64,000 bases of DNA. Source: Nematostella vectensis. Its lineage: Eukaryota > Cnidaria > Anthozoa > Actiniaria > Edwardsiidae. The stretch is taken from the NCBI RefSeq assembly GCF_932526225.1, contig NC_064034.1:13096887-13160886 (forward strand). Reading direction: 5' to 3'. Every line of letters starts with the position of its first letter. The stretch's first letter is position 1. Positions 1-12,366 of the stretch are shown in pieces. The position numbers were made by a program, and so were the translations under genes. Below the pieces are notes generated by a model, which was not told where the DNA came from, did not search any database, and was given only the letters and a program-made list of their open reading frames with translations.

Positions 1-1219
1 GCTAGATCTCTCTGCTATGTAGTCAAATCCGACAATAAATGTCCCGTGGAGATACTTAAAAGGCATAAAAAAGCATTTTTTTTCGCGGATGGTCAGATTT
101 TTATCAGAGAACTCCCTCAATCCCCCCTCACCCCCCACCCCCCCCCAAGAAAAATCCTGGGTACGGGCCTGTTTAGGCAAGGAACAAGCGGCGTATTTTC
201 ATATAAATATCCCTTGTGTTAGAAAGAGCAAAGCCACATTTGATGGCTCGCAAGTTAACATTCATCCCATCGTTCATCACCGATTAAATGAAGAATATAA
301 GAAGTTCTTGGCGGTGTCCGACAGGGCTTTATTTTCTCGGGAGCTGGAGCTGCTTTGAAGACGGCTAAGGGATAAATTACAAAATGCAATTTACAGAAAT
401 AGCTAACTGTTTCCAGCGTTGATATGAAAATCATATTTGAAATAAGGAAGCCAATCTCATAAGTGGTTACGAAAATTGGTCTTTTTGCATACATTAATTA
501 CATCATGGTTGTGTTTAGTTTAACACGTTTAGGAATTGTTAGTTGTTTGTTTCGCAAAACAACTGTTCCGCAGCCCGTTTTTTTTTCGCTGGAAAAGGAC
601 GTTCTGACATTTCCTTTGTCTAGGTAAAACGAGAAGCAAATCGTACAACTTTTGTGGCAGCATTGTTGCAAATAAAAAGAATTAATTTCCTGAAATTGTA
701 CCGAATTTGTCCATGTATGCCATAGAACCAAACATGTGTCTCATCTTTCAAAAGCTATATTTTATACACTATATTCTATGCAAGAAAAGCAATTGTCTAC
801 GTGTTTCAAAAATAATATAACTTTCCTGCGAAGCAATGTGCGAATAGGAGAGAATAAAAAGAAGGTTTCAGGGAGATGTTGATGCGCAATTTTAGCTAAT
901 TGTCCGTGGATGGATCTCACCCAAATAAAACGAATTTGGCAGCAAATTGCAAGAGGATCTTATTTTTTATGACCCACTATATACGCTCGGGGTCGGTGTA
1001 TCCGTGTTCATTGTTTGAAGCTGGTCGAAAATAATTGATTTCTCCGCTTTATCACCCCTCTCGCTGGGAATTTGCTAAAGGCTGGTTTCCACCCAGCCCC
1101 CGTGGTAAACAGCTGTTAGTAAGTTCCCACAGTATCACAGTCATTTGCGCCTAATCTTCACGTCTAAGCTGCCAGGGTTAAAATATTGACCTCCGGTATA
1201 TTTCTCAAGTCGCCGAAAT
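1..1219. other. Gene-poor intergenic DNA
   Basis: AT-rich sequence with short C-runs near 120-150. Open frames here are under 90 codons and show no recognisable domain, splice context or codon pattern. I see no gene, RNA or transposon terminus. Confidence 0.6.
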
Positions 1220-1349
1220 CAGGGCCGGGTTCCTAGAAAGCAGGTTAACGCTAACCCAGAGTTAAATAAGGTTGTTATCCAATCAAATGTCTCAAAACCA
1301 TATTTATCCGTGGATAAGCGCTAACATGCTTTCTAGGAACCGAGCACTG
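1220..1349. mobile_element. MITE-like element with CAG-starting inverted ends
   Basis: The left end reads CAGGGCCGGGTTCCTAGAAA. The reverse complement of the right end reads CAGTGCTCGGTTCCTAGAAA, and the similarity continues inward through the GTTA(A/G)CGCT motif. The element is about 130 bp and non-coding. Termini beginning CAG resemble hAT-type elements, but I see no clear target-site duplication, so the superfamily is uncertain. Confidence 0.6.
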
Positions 1350-2434
1350 TACTAGAGTACCGAGTACAGTACATTATAGTCATATTCATATTCACATACG
1401 GAAGCCCTATTACCGAATATTCTTGTTCAGTCAACGCATTTTCTGTCTACTTAGAGTAAAATAACGCTTTAAAAAAACTACCTATTCTTATTATAAACAG
1501 CTATTTCACATAAGGTTGTACTGGAGAATCCATGTGTCGTAAGGGAAATATTAGGCAAGAAGGTTATTACAAAAGGTTACGAAACGCTTGTTTGCTTATT
1601 TTATACCCTTGAAGCATTGCGTGTAACGGCACATCGATACAAATATTTTCTGAGAAAGTATTTATTATTTTGTTTTGGAGGGGAGGGGAATTGGGGTTAA
1701 AATCTATGGGAATAAAAAGGTGTATTTCTTCTATAAGCCTTCGTTGAGCGAATTGTAGCATATCTAAGAAAAGGTTACGGGGATCAAAGTCGATTCCCCG
1801 TCTTTTTTCAGTTAGGGTCATAAGTAAAATTGGAGGAATCAGTTTACCTAATCATTATGCAAAATTGCGGCCAATCGGCAGGATCTACAATACTTTGTCA
1901 TCATTTTGATGCTTTGAACAAGCGAATACCTCGTGGGTACCCCATGGGTACCCCGCCATTTAGTTTTTTTTTACATCGCAAGTGATATGCCGCATCATGG
2001 AATCTAACGTTCAGTGCCTGAGAGCGTGTTTGAGGTAACTCGCATAAGTCGCAGAAGAGAGGTAGCAGACTTAAACAATAAAGCAGAGTCGTGGTAAACG
2101 TTTTTGTCTTGCCTTTTCTTTTTGGTTGGGGTGCTATGCTAGCAGTTGCGAAGATAATCATTGAAATTGAAAGGGTCTGGCCTAGTGAAATGAGCACATA
2201 TGTATGAGCTTATTTATCTGGGATATTTTTTTTTCAAGGGGTATGCTCTTGAGATACATGACGAGTGGGGTATTTAATGTTCTGCAGTATGCTACAATAA
2301 ATCATTGTATAACTATTTTATACCATGCTAGATGGCAACTTATTTTACGTAAATCCAGTGCATGATGCAAAGTTTGAGTGGATACTGCCAAATAAACAAA
2401 GCAATTTCTGCATTCTGATTTGCCGAATTTCTTT
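1350..2434. other. Intergenic DNA without recognised features
   Basis: Unique-looking AT-rich sequence. A minus-strand open frame of 98 codons (1901-2197) has no domain or splice context and is treated as chance. Two GGGTACCCC-like palindromes near 1935-1953 are too small to interpret. Confidence 0.5.
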
Positions 2435-2860
2435 TGGCTTGGTATAAAGATACATGCCTACTTTTTAAAGACTTCTGCATGGAAACAGAAGTTTAGTGAT
2501 TATACATTTAATCGCTGTCGTCTTTTCTTTTATAATGGTGGAATGTTCAGTTCTGTTCAGAAGAAGAAAGTACATGTGGGTGCAATTGACAATTGTTATA
2601 TTATTTTGTAATTTTCAAAACATTGTCAGCTAAAATGGGATGCCTGATTTGATATCAAAAATATATTTTTTTACGTTTGAAAATTATTCTGTCCGTTGTT
2701 CTATATTTTCAGTAGGGCTTTCATGTCTAAACCTCATTCCTAATGAACACCACCCATACGGAGACAGATCCAGGGGTGGGAATGGGGGTTATTTTTTCTG
2801 AAGATATTTTTCATATAAATGTCACCAAATTTTCCTCATATGTCATGCTTATATTTTATT
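2435..2860. repeat. Tandem duplication, copy 1 (empty site)
   Basis: This ~426-bp segment is repeated immediately downstream at 2861-3472. Shared blocks include GACTTCTGCATGGAAA, TTGACAATTGTTATATTATT, GGGCTTTCATGTCTA and CACCAAATTTTCCT in the same order. Copy 1 lacks the MITE found in copy 2 and so keeps the pre-insertion site, TTAATC near 2508. No coding capacity is seen. Confidence 0.8.
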
Positions 2861-3472
2861 TGGCATGGTATAAAGATTCATTCTTACATTTAAAGACTTC
2901 TGCATGGAAAGAAATCAGGAGCTTAGTGCTTATACATTTAACCAGGGGCAGATCTAGCTTTTTGCCAAAGGGGGGTTGGCTCAGTGACAAAGGGGGGAGG
3001 GGGTAACCTTTTTGTTACATATGGCTTTCAAGCAGCCCAAATGGGGTTTTAAACCCACTAAACCCTCCCCATAGATCTGCTACTGTTAACCTCTGTTATC
3101 TTTTTTTTATAAGGTGAAATGTTCATTTAAACTAAGTTGTACCCTATAGTCAAGCATTGGACAGAATTTCTGTTCAAAAGAAGAAACTGCATGTGGGTAT
3201 AATTGACAATTGTTATATTATTTTCTTATTTTCAAAACATTGCCGGGCTAAAATGGGATGCCAGATTTGATATCAAAAATATAATTTTTAATGTTTGAAA
3301 ATGATTCTGTCTGTTGTCCTATATTTTCTGTAGGGCTTTCATGTCTATACCTCATTCCTAATGAACACACCCATACAGAGACAGATCCAGAAGTGGGAAT
3401 GGGGGTGATTTTCTTCTGAAGACATTTCTCATATAACTGTCACCAAATTTTCCTGATATGTCATGCTTATAA
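2861..3472. repeat. Tandem duplication, copy 2 (interrupted by a MITE)
   Basis: Second copy of the ~430-bp duplicated segment, lengthened mainly by a MITE at 2944-3085 and a further short insertion near 3115-3165. Scattered point differences from copy 1 show that the duplication is not recent. Confidence 0.8.
2944..3085. mobile_element. 142-bp MITE with TTAACC target duplications
   Basis: The element starts AGGGGCAGATCTAG and ends TAGATCTGCTACTG. The end's reverse complement, CAGTAGCAGATCTA, pairs with the left end CAGGGGCAGATCTA if one flanking C is included. It is flanked directly by TTAACC at 2938-2943 and 3086-3091, and copy 1 of the surrounding duplication has a single TTAATC there. The CAGGGGC(G/A)GATC terminus is related to the one at 17775-18070. 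It is non-coding and probably hAT-like. Confidence 0.8.
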
Positions 3473-3538
3473 TAGTCACCCTCTGCTTATTGTTTTCCCC
3501 GTTGGTTTTCTGGCTATGATGGTGGCTAGTTTCAACTT

Positions 3539-3703
3539 CTGGTGCACACTAGCAAATCACAGCATCACATAATTCCCACGCTAGAATACGAAAAGAGCAC
3601 AGGAGCACAAAATACTAGAAACAATGCAATCTCATGATCATTTTAGCTGCTTTATTACACTTATAGGCCAGAATAATGCAGTATTGTTGCTAGTGTGCAC
3701 CAG
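3539..3703. mobile_element. 165-bp MITE with perfect 17-bp terminal inverted repeats
   Basis: The left end CTGGTGCACACTAGCAA (3539-3555) is the exact reverse complement of the right end TTGCTAGTGTGCACCAG (3687-3703). ACTT flanks both sides, a possible 4-bp target duplication. The interior is non-coding. Perfect termini suggest relatively recent activity of the family. I cannot assign the superfamily. Confidence 0.8.
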
Positions 3704-4225
3704 ACTTAAAAAATTTAACAAGATTTTATGAATTTCAGTTAGTTGACATTGTGGCAACTAAAATTTCACCAGGAGGGGAAGTTATAGACAAGGAGGGCTT
3801 GACCAACAATTTAGTAAAGTACTGAAAACTATTATTCATTGCTTAGCACCTTGAATTTTTTTTAAAAGTCCCTTTTTATGCTAGAATACAGGGGTTTTGT
3901 CCAAAAAATAACACCCTCCTAATTCTAAATACTGTCACACTAAAAAAATCTATAGTCAAAGCCCTGATAATAAAGAATTAAATTATGAAATAAACTACAT
4001 TTTTTGGGGGAATCAGTAAGATATAAACTTCTGAAGCAAAAAAAGATTTCAGTGTCCAGTGGAGTACATTTACAATGACTGTGGTCACACAAGTAAACTT
4101 GCACCTAGAATACTAGGTTTCTAGTTTTTTCAAGTTTGTGGGAGCATCTACACATTTAAGCCCCCTCTATCTTTCGCTTTTTTTAAAGTACTTAATGTTT
4201 GATACATTCACTGTACGTCTGTTGC
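3704..4225. other. Intergenic DNA without recognised features
   Basis: AT-rich, with no open frame, inverted repeat or tandem repeat that I can support. It ends where the A-rich 3' tail of the minus-strand LINE begins. Confidence 0.5.
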
Positions 4226-4355
4226 ATTTTTTTATATTTTAATATATTTTATTATCAACACTGTAACATTATAAAAAACAATACTGCACTAGTTTCTAGT
4301 TTATGATTTTCGGATGCTATTGTTTTTTCTATTTGGAAAACTGCTTTCACTCTTT

Positions 4356-7300
4356 TCAAGAAGCCATCTCGATATGGTTTTGTTTTTTCAATTTACTTTT
4401 AAAGATGTGATATTTAGCTAGGATCAAAAGGTGGTTGATCAGCAAAGAGTTCTCAAAATTTGCTAAAGCCCCAAGAAAAACGTCTACTTCTTTTAAAAGA
4501 GGAAGATGTAGATCAAGGCTTAGTAACCAAGCATGGAAGGATTGCCAGAAACTTTGCACTTCGTTACAGGAAAAGAAGAAGTGCTCCAAGGTGTCAACAT
4601 CCGACTGGCAAAAGGAACAGAGAGGCGATGTTTACACACCAATTTTAAACAAAAAACTGTTACCGGAATTATTCGATTGACCATTTTATATTGGAATTCT
4701 CGCAATTTCGTTACCTTGAAAGGAAGAATATAAATATTTTTCCAATCAAGAGAATCTGTCAGAGATGCATATTTGAGGTCATATTTTTTCTGAGCAGTTG
4801 GGGGGGGGGGGGGGGGTGTCCGATTTTGATACAAAGAAGTTATATATATTTGTAGATGTTAAGTTTTTGACTAAATACGTTTTATTATTTATTTTAAGAC
4901 ATAATTCATTGTCATCAGATTCTGGCATGGGCTTCTTGCATGATTTTAAGAAGGATTTCCAGTTTGAAGGGAAGGCGTGGTATATTGCAAATAATTAAAA
5001 AATTTCATTTCCTGAGAAATACGATGATGCCAATGAAATCATCTTTAAGTCCCATTACAATCAAAGAGGTCTCTTACTTTTATCACTTTCTTATTGAAAA
5101 TAGATTTAATAAAGCAGGAATGTTTATTTACAAGGATATTTCTATTGTTCCAAATAACCTGATGAAAGATTTGGTAGTCTGATGTAATAGTAAATGACTC
5201 GGAAGCAATCTCGGACCAAGCTATAAGACATTCGAAATAGTAGGGTGAGGCTTTAACTGATAAAAGATACGGATCGAAATTGCACAAAAATAAAAATATT
5301 CCACCTACTTCCTTTAAATAAAATTGCAAAAACGTTTTCCATAAGACTGGTGTGTTGTCAAGAAACTTTTTAATAGTGATCACTGTTTGCGTTTTTAGCA
5401 GGTCTTCAATACTTGGCATCTTAGGACCTCCCGCATCCAAATCGTTTATTATAGCTGATCGTTTGATTTTTTCTGGCTTGTTGCTCCATAGAAAGTTGAA
5501 AATAGATGTGTTAATCTTTTTGATATAGTCTGGAGATTTTGAAAGGGGTATTAGATTATGAAGGATCTTAGGCAAAATAAAAGATTTAATAACTTGAATT
5601 CGCCCTAATAGTGTCAGACCTCTCCAGCTCCACATATTCATAATTTTAGCAATTGATTTAAGTACTTTGTCAAAATTCAGTTGTTTTAACAGGGTTATAT
5701 CGTAACTAAAATGAACGCCTAAAATTTTCACCGACTTGCTTATTTTCTTTACGCCCAACTCTTCTTTAGTTATCTTTATTGGTCCCAGGCCAAGGACCTC
5801 TGTTTTGTCATTATTGACTCTAAGCCCTGAAAAAGCTCTAAACATTGCCAGTTTATGTAACAAGAACTGGTATGATGATTGGTCGCGAATAAAGATTGTT
5901 AGATCGTCAGCAAAAATCACTTAATCTCTTTGCAATCTACTTTGATACCTTTGATGTTTATATCTTCTCTTACTGAGGTTGCCACCGCCTCAAGCACGAG
6001 TATAAAAAGGAACGCAGAGAGGGGGTCTCCTTGGCGCACCCCCTTGTTAATCGCAAAGTATGGTGTAGCAAGTCCATTGTTCATGACGCAGCTAGTTATG
6101 TTTTTATAAAAGGTCTTTACCCAATCAAGGAAAGATGGTCCAAAGTTCATTGCTTCTAGTGTTTTAAACATAAATTCAGTGTCAATGGAATCAAACGCTT
6201 TTTCAAAGTCAATCGTGATAAGCAAGCTTTCTATACTTTCGGATTCGCAGTAAAAAAGCATATCATCAATGGTACGTATAGCATCAAAAATCGATCTCCC
6301 TTTAACAAAGGCTGACTGGCTTTCATGGATAAGAAAAGGTAGCACTTTTTCCAATCTTTTGGCGATACATTTAGAGCCTATTTTAACATCTGTATTGATC
6401 AAAGAGATAGGACGCCAGTTTATAAGAGAGCGTCGATCTTTTTCTTTCTTCTCTATCAATTTAATTATGGCTTGTTTTTGAGAGTACTCCGTTTGCTCTG
6501 CAGTAAATTAAACATTCTACTAAAATTTCACCGAGCGCCAGCCAGAACGTCTTGAAAAACTCGATAGGTAACCCGTCATTTCCTGGCGTCTTATTATTCT
6601 TAAAGGTTGACAATATGTTAAAACATTCCGCAATTGTTAAATCCCCCTCACATGATTTTTGCATATCGTTATCAAGTTTACGTAATTGTGGGGTATCGAG
6701 AAAGGGGCAAAACATGTTGTCGACCCGATCAACTGTTTTTTTTTCGGTACAGATTGTAATAAAATTGTTTGATCTCGTCCCTTACTCGCTTTGGGTTGGT
6801 GATTTCCGTACCATCCAATACCTTTAGTTTTCTGATCGCAGTCCTTTTCTTTGCAATTTTTTCTAAGTTTAGAAAATATTTTGAGTTTTTCTCTCCCTTC
6901 TCGTACCATTGTACCCATGCTCTAACTATAGAGCCTTGCATGATATAATCATTTGCTACCTCGTATTCCATTTTTTTGCTTCCAAGTTGTTCATATTATC
7001 GATAGAAGGTACACTAGAGCAGAGCTCATCAAGACGCGTGAGCTCTTTTTCAATGCGTCTCAGATCATCTCTGCGCTTCTTGGCTTTTTGTTTACTATAT
7101 TTGATTGTTTCTGATCTTATATTATATTTAATCCAATCCCAGCGAATGCGCGGGTCCGTATAACTTTGTGTATCTTTCTTAAGTTCTTCAATTTTAGCTT
7201 TTATCATGGAAACGTAATTTTCATCGTCGGAGAGGCTCGTATTGTTTTTCCAGAAAGAAGGTCCAGGAGTTTGAAATTCTAGATTATCTATGCTGAAAAG

Positions 7301-8019
7301 GATTGCTGAATGGTCAGTTTGTATTGCCGTTTTTATTTATGCGCTTTCGATTTCATCTTGAAGAAAATTGCTTATAAGCCAAAAGTCCAAGCGTCTCTGA
7401 ACTAGCGGTTTTTTCTGACGCCAAGTATAGCGTTTTGAATCTGGGTTTCTGACTCTCCAGATGTCAATCAAACCATTTTCTTGCATTATTCGCTTTAACA
7501 CTTTGGAGGATTCTTTGATAAGTTGCCTCCTGATCCGTCGAGAGACGGGTCTAGAGTAACGTTCCAATCGCCGCCTAAAATTAGATTCGATATGGAGGCA
7601 GCTTGATAGTAACTTATCATTTGCGCTATTGTTTTGAAGAATGAAACCTGTTCGTTTACATTATTAGGTGCGTATACATTAATGAATAGAAAAGGAGACT
7701 CCTGAGTAATAATATCTAGAAAAACAAAACGCCCATCTTTATCTCTTTGACAGTACTTAATTTTAAAATCTAAATTTTCTCGAATCGAGATCGCCGTACC
7801 TCTGCTCTGTGAAGTTCCGTGCGCGTAAATAGATTCGCCTTTCCATAACTTTTTCATCCATTCCAATTCAACATCCTTGGTGCTGTGGACTTCTTGTAAA
7901 AATATAATGTCAGCATCTTGACGATTTAGCCAATCGAAAACTCTCTGCCTTTTTTCTTTCGAACGAAGACCGCGTACATTGAGTGAAAGCAATCTAAATT
8001 GACAATGAGTTGATTCCAT
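4356..8019 (-). pseudogene. LINE ORF2 remnant: endonuclease plus reverse transcriptase
   Basis: The endonuclease starts at 8019 with LNVRGLRSKEKR, then LQEVHS, INVYAPNN, GGDWN, RRLDFWLIS and TDHSAIL, which match the APE-type catalytic motifs. Reverse transcriptase follows: PGNDGLPIEFFK, AFVKGRS, motif A DFEKAFDS, motif B RQGDPLS (frame 6459-5917) and motif C FADD (frame 5920-5045). The C-terminus has REFQYKMVNRI and a CxxC...HxxxxC knuckle near 4600-4530. Reading frame changes occur near 7530, 6960, 6720, 6460, 5918 and 4560. In-frame stops lie near 7337 and 5045. A 17-G run at 4800 adds a proline stretch. The enzyme is inactive as it stands. Confidence 0.9.
4800..4816. repeat. G17 homopolymer inside LINE ORF2
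   Basis: Seventeen consecutive G on the plus strand, coding for a run of prolines on the minus strand in the ORF2 C-terminal region. Probably slippage after the element died. Confidence 0.9.
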
Positions 8020-8405
8020 TATGGTGAAAACAAAGGAAAATAGTGGTAATGAGGCATCTCAATCCCCTAGAGTTATATACGTGAAGTCCGTAAATTATCT
8101 GTTATGGTAATAGTTATTCAGATTGCAAACTAGTTCAGAGAAATATTATCCATTCTGTTACCTCTCAGCAAGACTCCCTATGATTTATATACTTAGAAAC
8201 ATTCACAATTACTGAAATCATTGTATGATAGGGAGCTGCCTGGATTATTAACAATAACTATAAAATTACTTGTTGTTATTAGACATATATCCTTTATCAT
8301 GTATTCATAACTGGGCGCAAACAAGAGTCAATCAAGTTCGTAGTCCTAATAAGGGGGAAGCTTGCGACAATGACACAAGAATGAGCAATATTTTTTCTAC
8401 GATTC

Positions 8406-9154
8406 TTACACTTCCCTGTATATCTCAGGTACCGACGCAACCTGGTATGTGTTGCCGTCAACATGTAGTGAGCGCCCGAGCACTTGGCTTGCTTGCCCAT
8501 TGCTTTTGCTTTCTCCATTGCTTTAATTAGAATAATCCTTTCTCTTTGAATTTCCCGCTGAAAATCATCAGTAATGTAAACGCCAGGGTAACGAGTAGAC
8601 CCGACCAACTTGCGTTTCTTCCTAAAATCAAGATCCCTGTCTTGTCTTGAAATAACACGAGCAATGATAGGTCTAGGTTTTCCGCCATCTCTTGGTTTGC
8701 CTAGGCGATGGACAGCATGAAAGCCTATATTTTGAGGATTCGAGAAGCCGAGCTCATGCAGCAAGTCTCTTATAATGTTCTCACAGCTTTCTCCTTCTTT
8801 TTCTGGTATACCTTTGAAATTCAAGTTTTCCCTTCGCGAATAAGCATCAAGGCGTATTCTTTTTCCGCGTTCCTCATTCAGTTGCTCTTCCATCGCCATG
8901 CATTTCTTATCTTGTTCCTCCTGTGCTTGTTTCAGGATTTCTATTTCCTCCCAAGCCGACGTTAATGAGGTTTCCAAGTAGGAAACCTTGGACTTCATTA
9001 TTTCTAGAGTCTCTTGAAACTCATGTTTAACTTTGTCTACGTCTGCGTGAACGCTAGAAAAGCCGTTCTCCATCCTAAATCCGAGTGAATTGATTTGTTC
9101 GAATATGGCCGAGAGGTCAATGCTCGGAGCTAGCCGTCCAGCATGAGTGCACAC
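8406..9154 (-). pseudogene. LINE ORF1 remnant: coiled-coil RNA-binding protein
   Basis: Open from ATG at 9154. Residues ~10-105 form a heptad-rich coiled coil. DAYSRRENLNFKGIPE carries the RNP-like signature of the L1 ORF1p RRM. AVHRLGK...RPIIARV and VYITDDFQREIQRER match the C-terminal domain. The original frame stays open to 8297, but near 8481-8488 the family-like C-terminus (LHVDGNTYQVASVPEIYREV) continues in another frame and stops at 8406-8408. I infer a single frameshift there. In autonomous elements this protein coats the LINE RNA. Confidence 0.8.
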
Positions 9155-9330
9155 CAGGTAATGATCTGTTGCATTTTGATAACACGTGAAACTATTGAGA
9201 AAATTAAGTAAAATCTTTTTAAAATCCCCATCTTTATAGTAGACCCCTGGTACGAAAGTGGTTGCCTTGAAGAACAGTTTAAAATAACTAAAATACCTCG
9301 TGATTTAGATAGAAACATAGAGAGGCAAAG

Positions 9331-10480
9331 GTAGAAGTTCTCTATTTAATTTTGTATCAATTGAAACTTTGAAACTAGTGTTTTAGTTGCTGTACATAGC
9401 TTATTACAACGCATTCGCATGGGATTCGCATCGAATCGACAGTGCTTCCCGGGTCTTCGATCATCGTTTAGCGAACTATAAGTACGTGTATTTCGATAGT
9501 GAATGTGGCATATTATTTTTAGGGGATCAAACAGCTTCAAATATGGTTAGGCTGTATATTCGTACTCCCCTTCTCGCCGCCATTTTTGTTTCAAGTGATC
9601 GCTTGGCATACAAATACCAAGGGGGAGGGGGTGGGTACTCTGCTGTGATTGGATAATTTCTTTATTTACAAAATGCCTCCAATTTTAGTTATGACCCTAA
9701 CTGTTTATTGAAACCATAGTTGTTGTATCATTTTTATCATTATTTAACGGGGAGAGGGCTGCTTTGTTTGGGGGGGAGGGTTCGTATTTTTTGAGCATCG
9801 ATTTGGGGGAGGGCCTCAATTTTTTATACAGGCTTTAGGGAAGGGGTTTATTTTTTTTAACAGGTTATTCTGATCAATTTCCGAGCCTCCTAAAAGTCTG
9901 GGATTTCAATTTTTTCCAGAATATATAAATTAATGTGATGCGCCTTCTGCTTGCATTTTCATGACTTTCGTGGTATTGGTGGTACATATTTAAATAAGAT
10001 TTCAGTTGGGAAGGAGCTAATAATGCAGTTTTCTTTTTAAGTTTTAATAAAAATTAGCATTTCATATATTTGAAAATGGCTAAATTTTCACGGGGGAGCA
10101 TGGCCGCAGACCCCCTACACAATACCATTTACACCCCTGAAAAATGGGCTCAAAATAAACTTTTCTCCTGGCTTGGTGGTGACCAGCTCCGCCGCCGCTT
10201 TATGTCACACCCCCCCCCCCCCCCCCCCCCCCACACGCACACACACACACACAATAATTTTAGTTCTTGTTTATTTATTATTGGGAAGGCCTTAATTTGT
10301 TGGTCGCCTTTTTGGGGGAGGGTCGCCATTTTTGTGCTTTAGATTTTTGAACCAAAAAAAAACTCAATTAGCTGCCTCCCCCCCCCCCCCCCCCCCCCGA
10401 TAAATAATGACCTTTCCCGTATTCCTTATTGAAATCGTAGTTTTTGTTAAAATGCCATTTTTTTAAAGATAACATTTAAG
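9331..10480. other. Low-complexity intergenic DNA with a decayed repeat pair
   Basis: Contains G-rich runs (GGGGGAGGG) near 9620, 9770 and 9805 and C-rich runs later. Two stretches resemble each other: 9690-9735 (TTTATTGAAACCATAGTTGTT) and 10407-10452 (CCTTATTGAAATCGTAGTTT), each next to a homopolymer-rich block, suggesting two decayed copies of one repeat. No gene seen. Confidence 0.4.
10210..10398. repeat. Two poly-C tracts and a CA microsatellite
   Basis: C23 at 10210-10232 runs into (CA)n at 10233-10252. C21 lies at 10378-10398. Such tracts are prone to slippage and sequencing error, so their lengths are uncertain. Confidence 0.9.
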
Positions 10481-10792
10481 TTTACACCTTATGTTCCACG
10501 AAAAAGTCTGCGCTCTGAAAAGAAAGCCTTACTGGTAGAGCCTAGGTGCAATCTTAAAACTTATGGCTATAAATCATTTTCACACACTGCGCCTAGGCTC
10601 TGGAATTCCTTACCTCTGAGCATAAGAAATTGCGACAGTTTAAATGAACTCAAGACAATGGTTAAAACCCATCTTTTCAGAAGTGCTTTTTAACATGTTT
10701 TAAAGAACCTATCATTTCTAGCAGTATATATTTTGAATTGTTTGCTGTTTTTACTATATTTCTTATATCAAGTGTATTTTGAGATGGTATGA

Positions 10793-11291
<499 letters not shown>

Positions 11292-11356
11292 AGTCTAAGT
11301 TACTAAGTTTTAAATACTTTAAATAAAATATTGTTACCTTAATTTTTATATTGTAA

Positions 11357-11388
11357 AGCGCCACTGGATTTATAGTAGAAGTGGCGCT
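11357..11388 (+). other. 9-bp stem-loop at the LINE 3' end
   Basis: AGCGCCACT (11357-11365) and AGTGGCGCT (11380-11388) are perfect inverse complements around a 14-nt loop, followed by (ATT)n. In L2/CR1-type elements such a 3' hairpin is thought to be the reverse-transcriptase recognition structure. That function is inferred here. Confidence 0.7.
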
Positions 11389-11413
11389 ATAAAAATCGAT
11401 TATTATTATTATA

Positions 11414-12330
11414 AAAAATCATGAAGATGCAATATATTTGTAATAAAATCCTTATTGTCTCTATATTTGGTATCGCTGAAATGATTTGGTGTGATTTGGG
11501 AGGGTTTAAGGCGAAAAATAAAGTTTATTCAAACCAATAGCGCTTCTCGTCAATTCATCAGCGGAATGCAATGGAAAAATTTGTGATTCACCGGAAACAC
11601 ACAGTTCACAAAACTTCAGACAAATCGACAGAAATTTCAATTCTAAAGTCAAAATAACAGCAGGGATTCAAAGCTAGATAGTTTACCTTCTCATTCTTAT
11701 CTGGTTTTGCAGGGGCGGCGGAGTGTCTAAGCTCTATTTATAAGAACGCGGGGGATAACCTATGTTTTTATGCACGGGATTTTAAACTGTTCAACAAATT
11801 TGTTGTCGGTTGCATATGTACCGCTTGAAACCCGTTGGTTTAAAAAAAACCTTTATCTATAAAGAAAGATCCGCTAAGAAAAGTGTGTGTGTGTGCATCT
11901 TGCATCTTGTGCATCTTTGTATCTTGATCGGTACAGCTTTACTTTGCAATTTTGAACCCCGACAACAAAAACTTGTATTACCTTAAAACTAAACCCATGG
12001 TCACGATTTTTTGTTTGTTTATAACGTTATGATTCAAATTTTATGGGTTGAAAATTCACAACGATGCAGTACAAATGTTTTTATGACTATCCACACTTAA
12101 TAAAACAATGTCAATAATATTCAAGCAGATGTCTATTCCCATTCAACACGCTGCACTGCAAAAATAATGATTAACGCCAGGAATACAAAGAATATCCTAG
12201 TATTGTTTTCGTAATGAAAAGAAGAAGAAGCATGCCGTGTGATAAATCATTAAAACACTATTTGTTAAACTCCATTTCATTTTTGATCTCAAGTTTTAAT
12301 TCTTTGCAACTCAAATAGGGTGGTGCAGGA
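11414..12330. other. Intergenic DNA, possible upstream region of the PAN-discoidin gene
   Basis: AT-rich, with a short TG run near 11884 and no coding signal. If the leader exon at 12331 is real, the promoter should lie here. I see no clear TATA box. Confidence 0.4.
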
Positions 12331-12366
12331 ATGGCCGGTAGAAAAACTGCATTTATCTTCTTACTG
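12331..12366 (+). CDS. Candidate leader exon (start of a signal peptide)
   Basis: ATG at 12331 has G at -3 and G at +4, encodes MAGRKTAFIFLL, and runs into the donor GTGAGT at 12367 in phase 0. The start ATG of the downstream gene (14897) is immediately preceded by TTATCAATTATTCTGCCAG, a plausible phase-0 acceptor, so joining the two would keep the frame and give a 286-aa precursor. In that case the LINE copy B would lie in intron 1. The alternative is a chance ATG plus donor. Confidence 0.35.

Larger units (their letters stand above)
4226..9330 (-). mobile_element. L1/Tx1-like non-LTR retrotransposon, decayed near-full-length copy
   Basis: Read on the minus strand, the order is 5' region, ORF1 (coiled coil plus RNA-binding fold), a ~0.4-kb spacer, ORF2 (APE-type endonuclease, reverse transcriptase, C-terminal Cys/His motif), a short 3' UTR with AATAAA-like signals, and an A-rich tail near 4226-4265. 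This two-ORF plan and the RT motifs match the L1/Tx1 group. Both ORFs are broken, so the copy cannot be autonomous. The 5' boundary (~9330) is approximate, since I found no target-site duplication. Clade placement rests on motif recognition only. Confidence 0.85.

Noticed and set aside
1927-1955. Paired GGGTACCCC palindromes as an operator-like site
   Set aside because: Two 9-bp palindromes in AT-rich intergenic DNA with no neighbouring gene or promoter. Too little to support a site.
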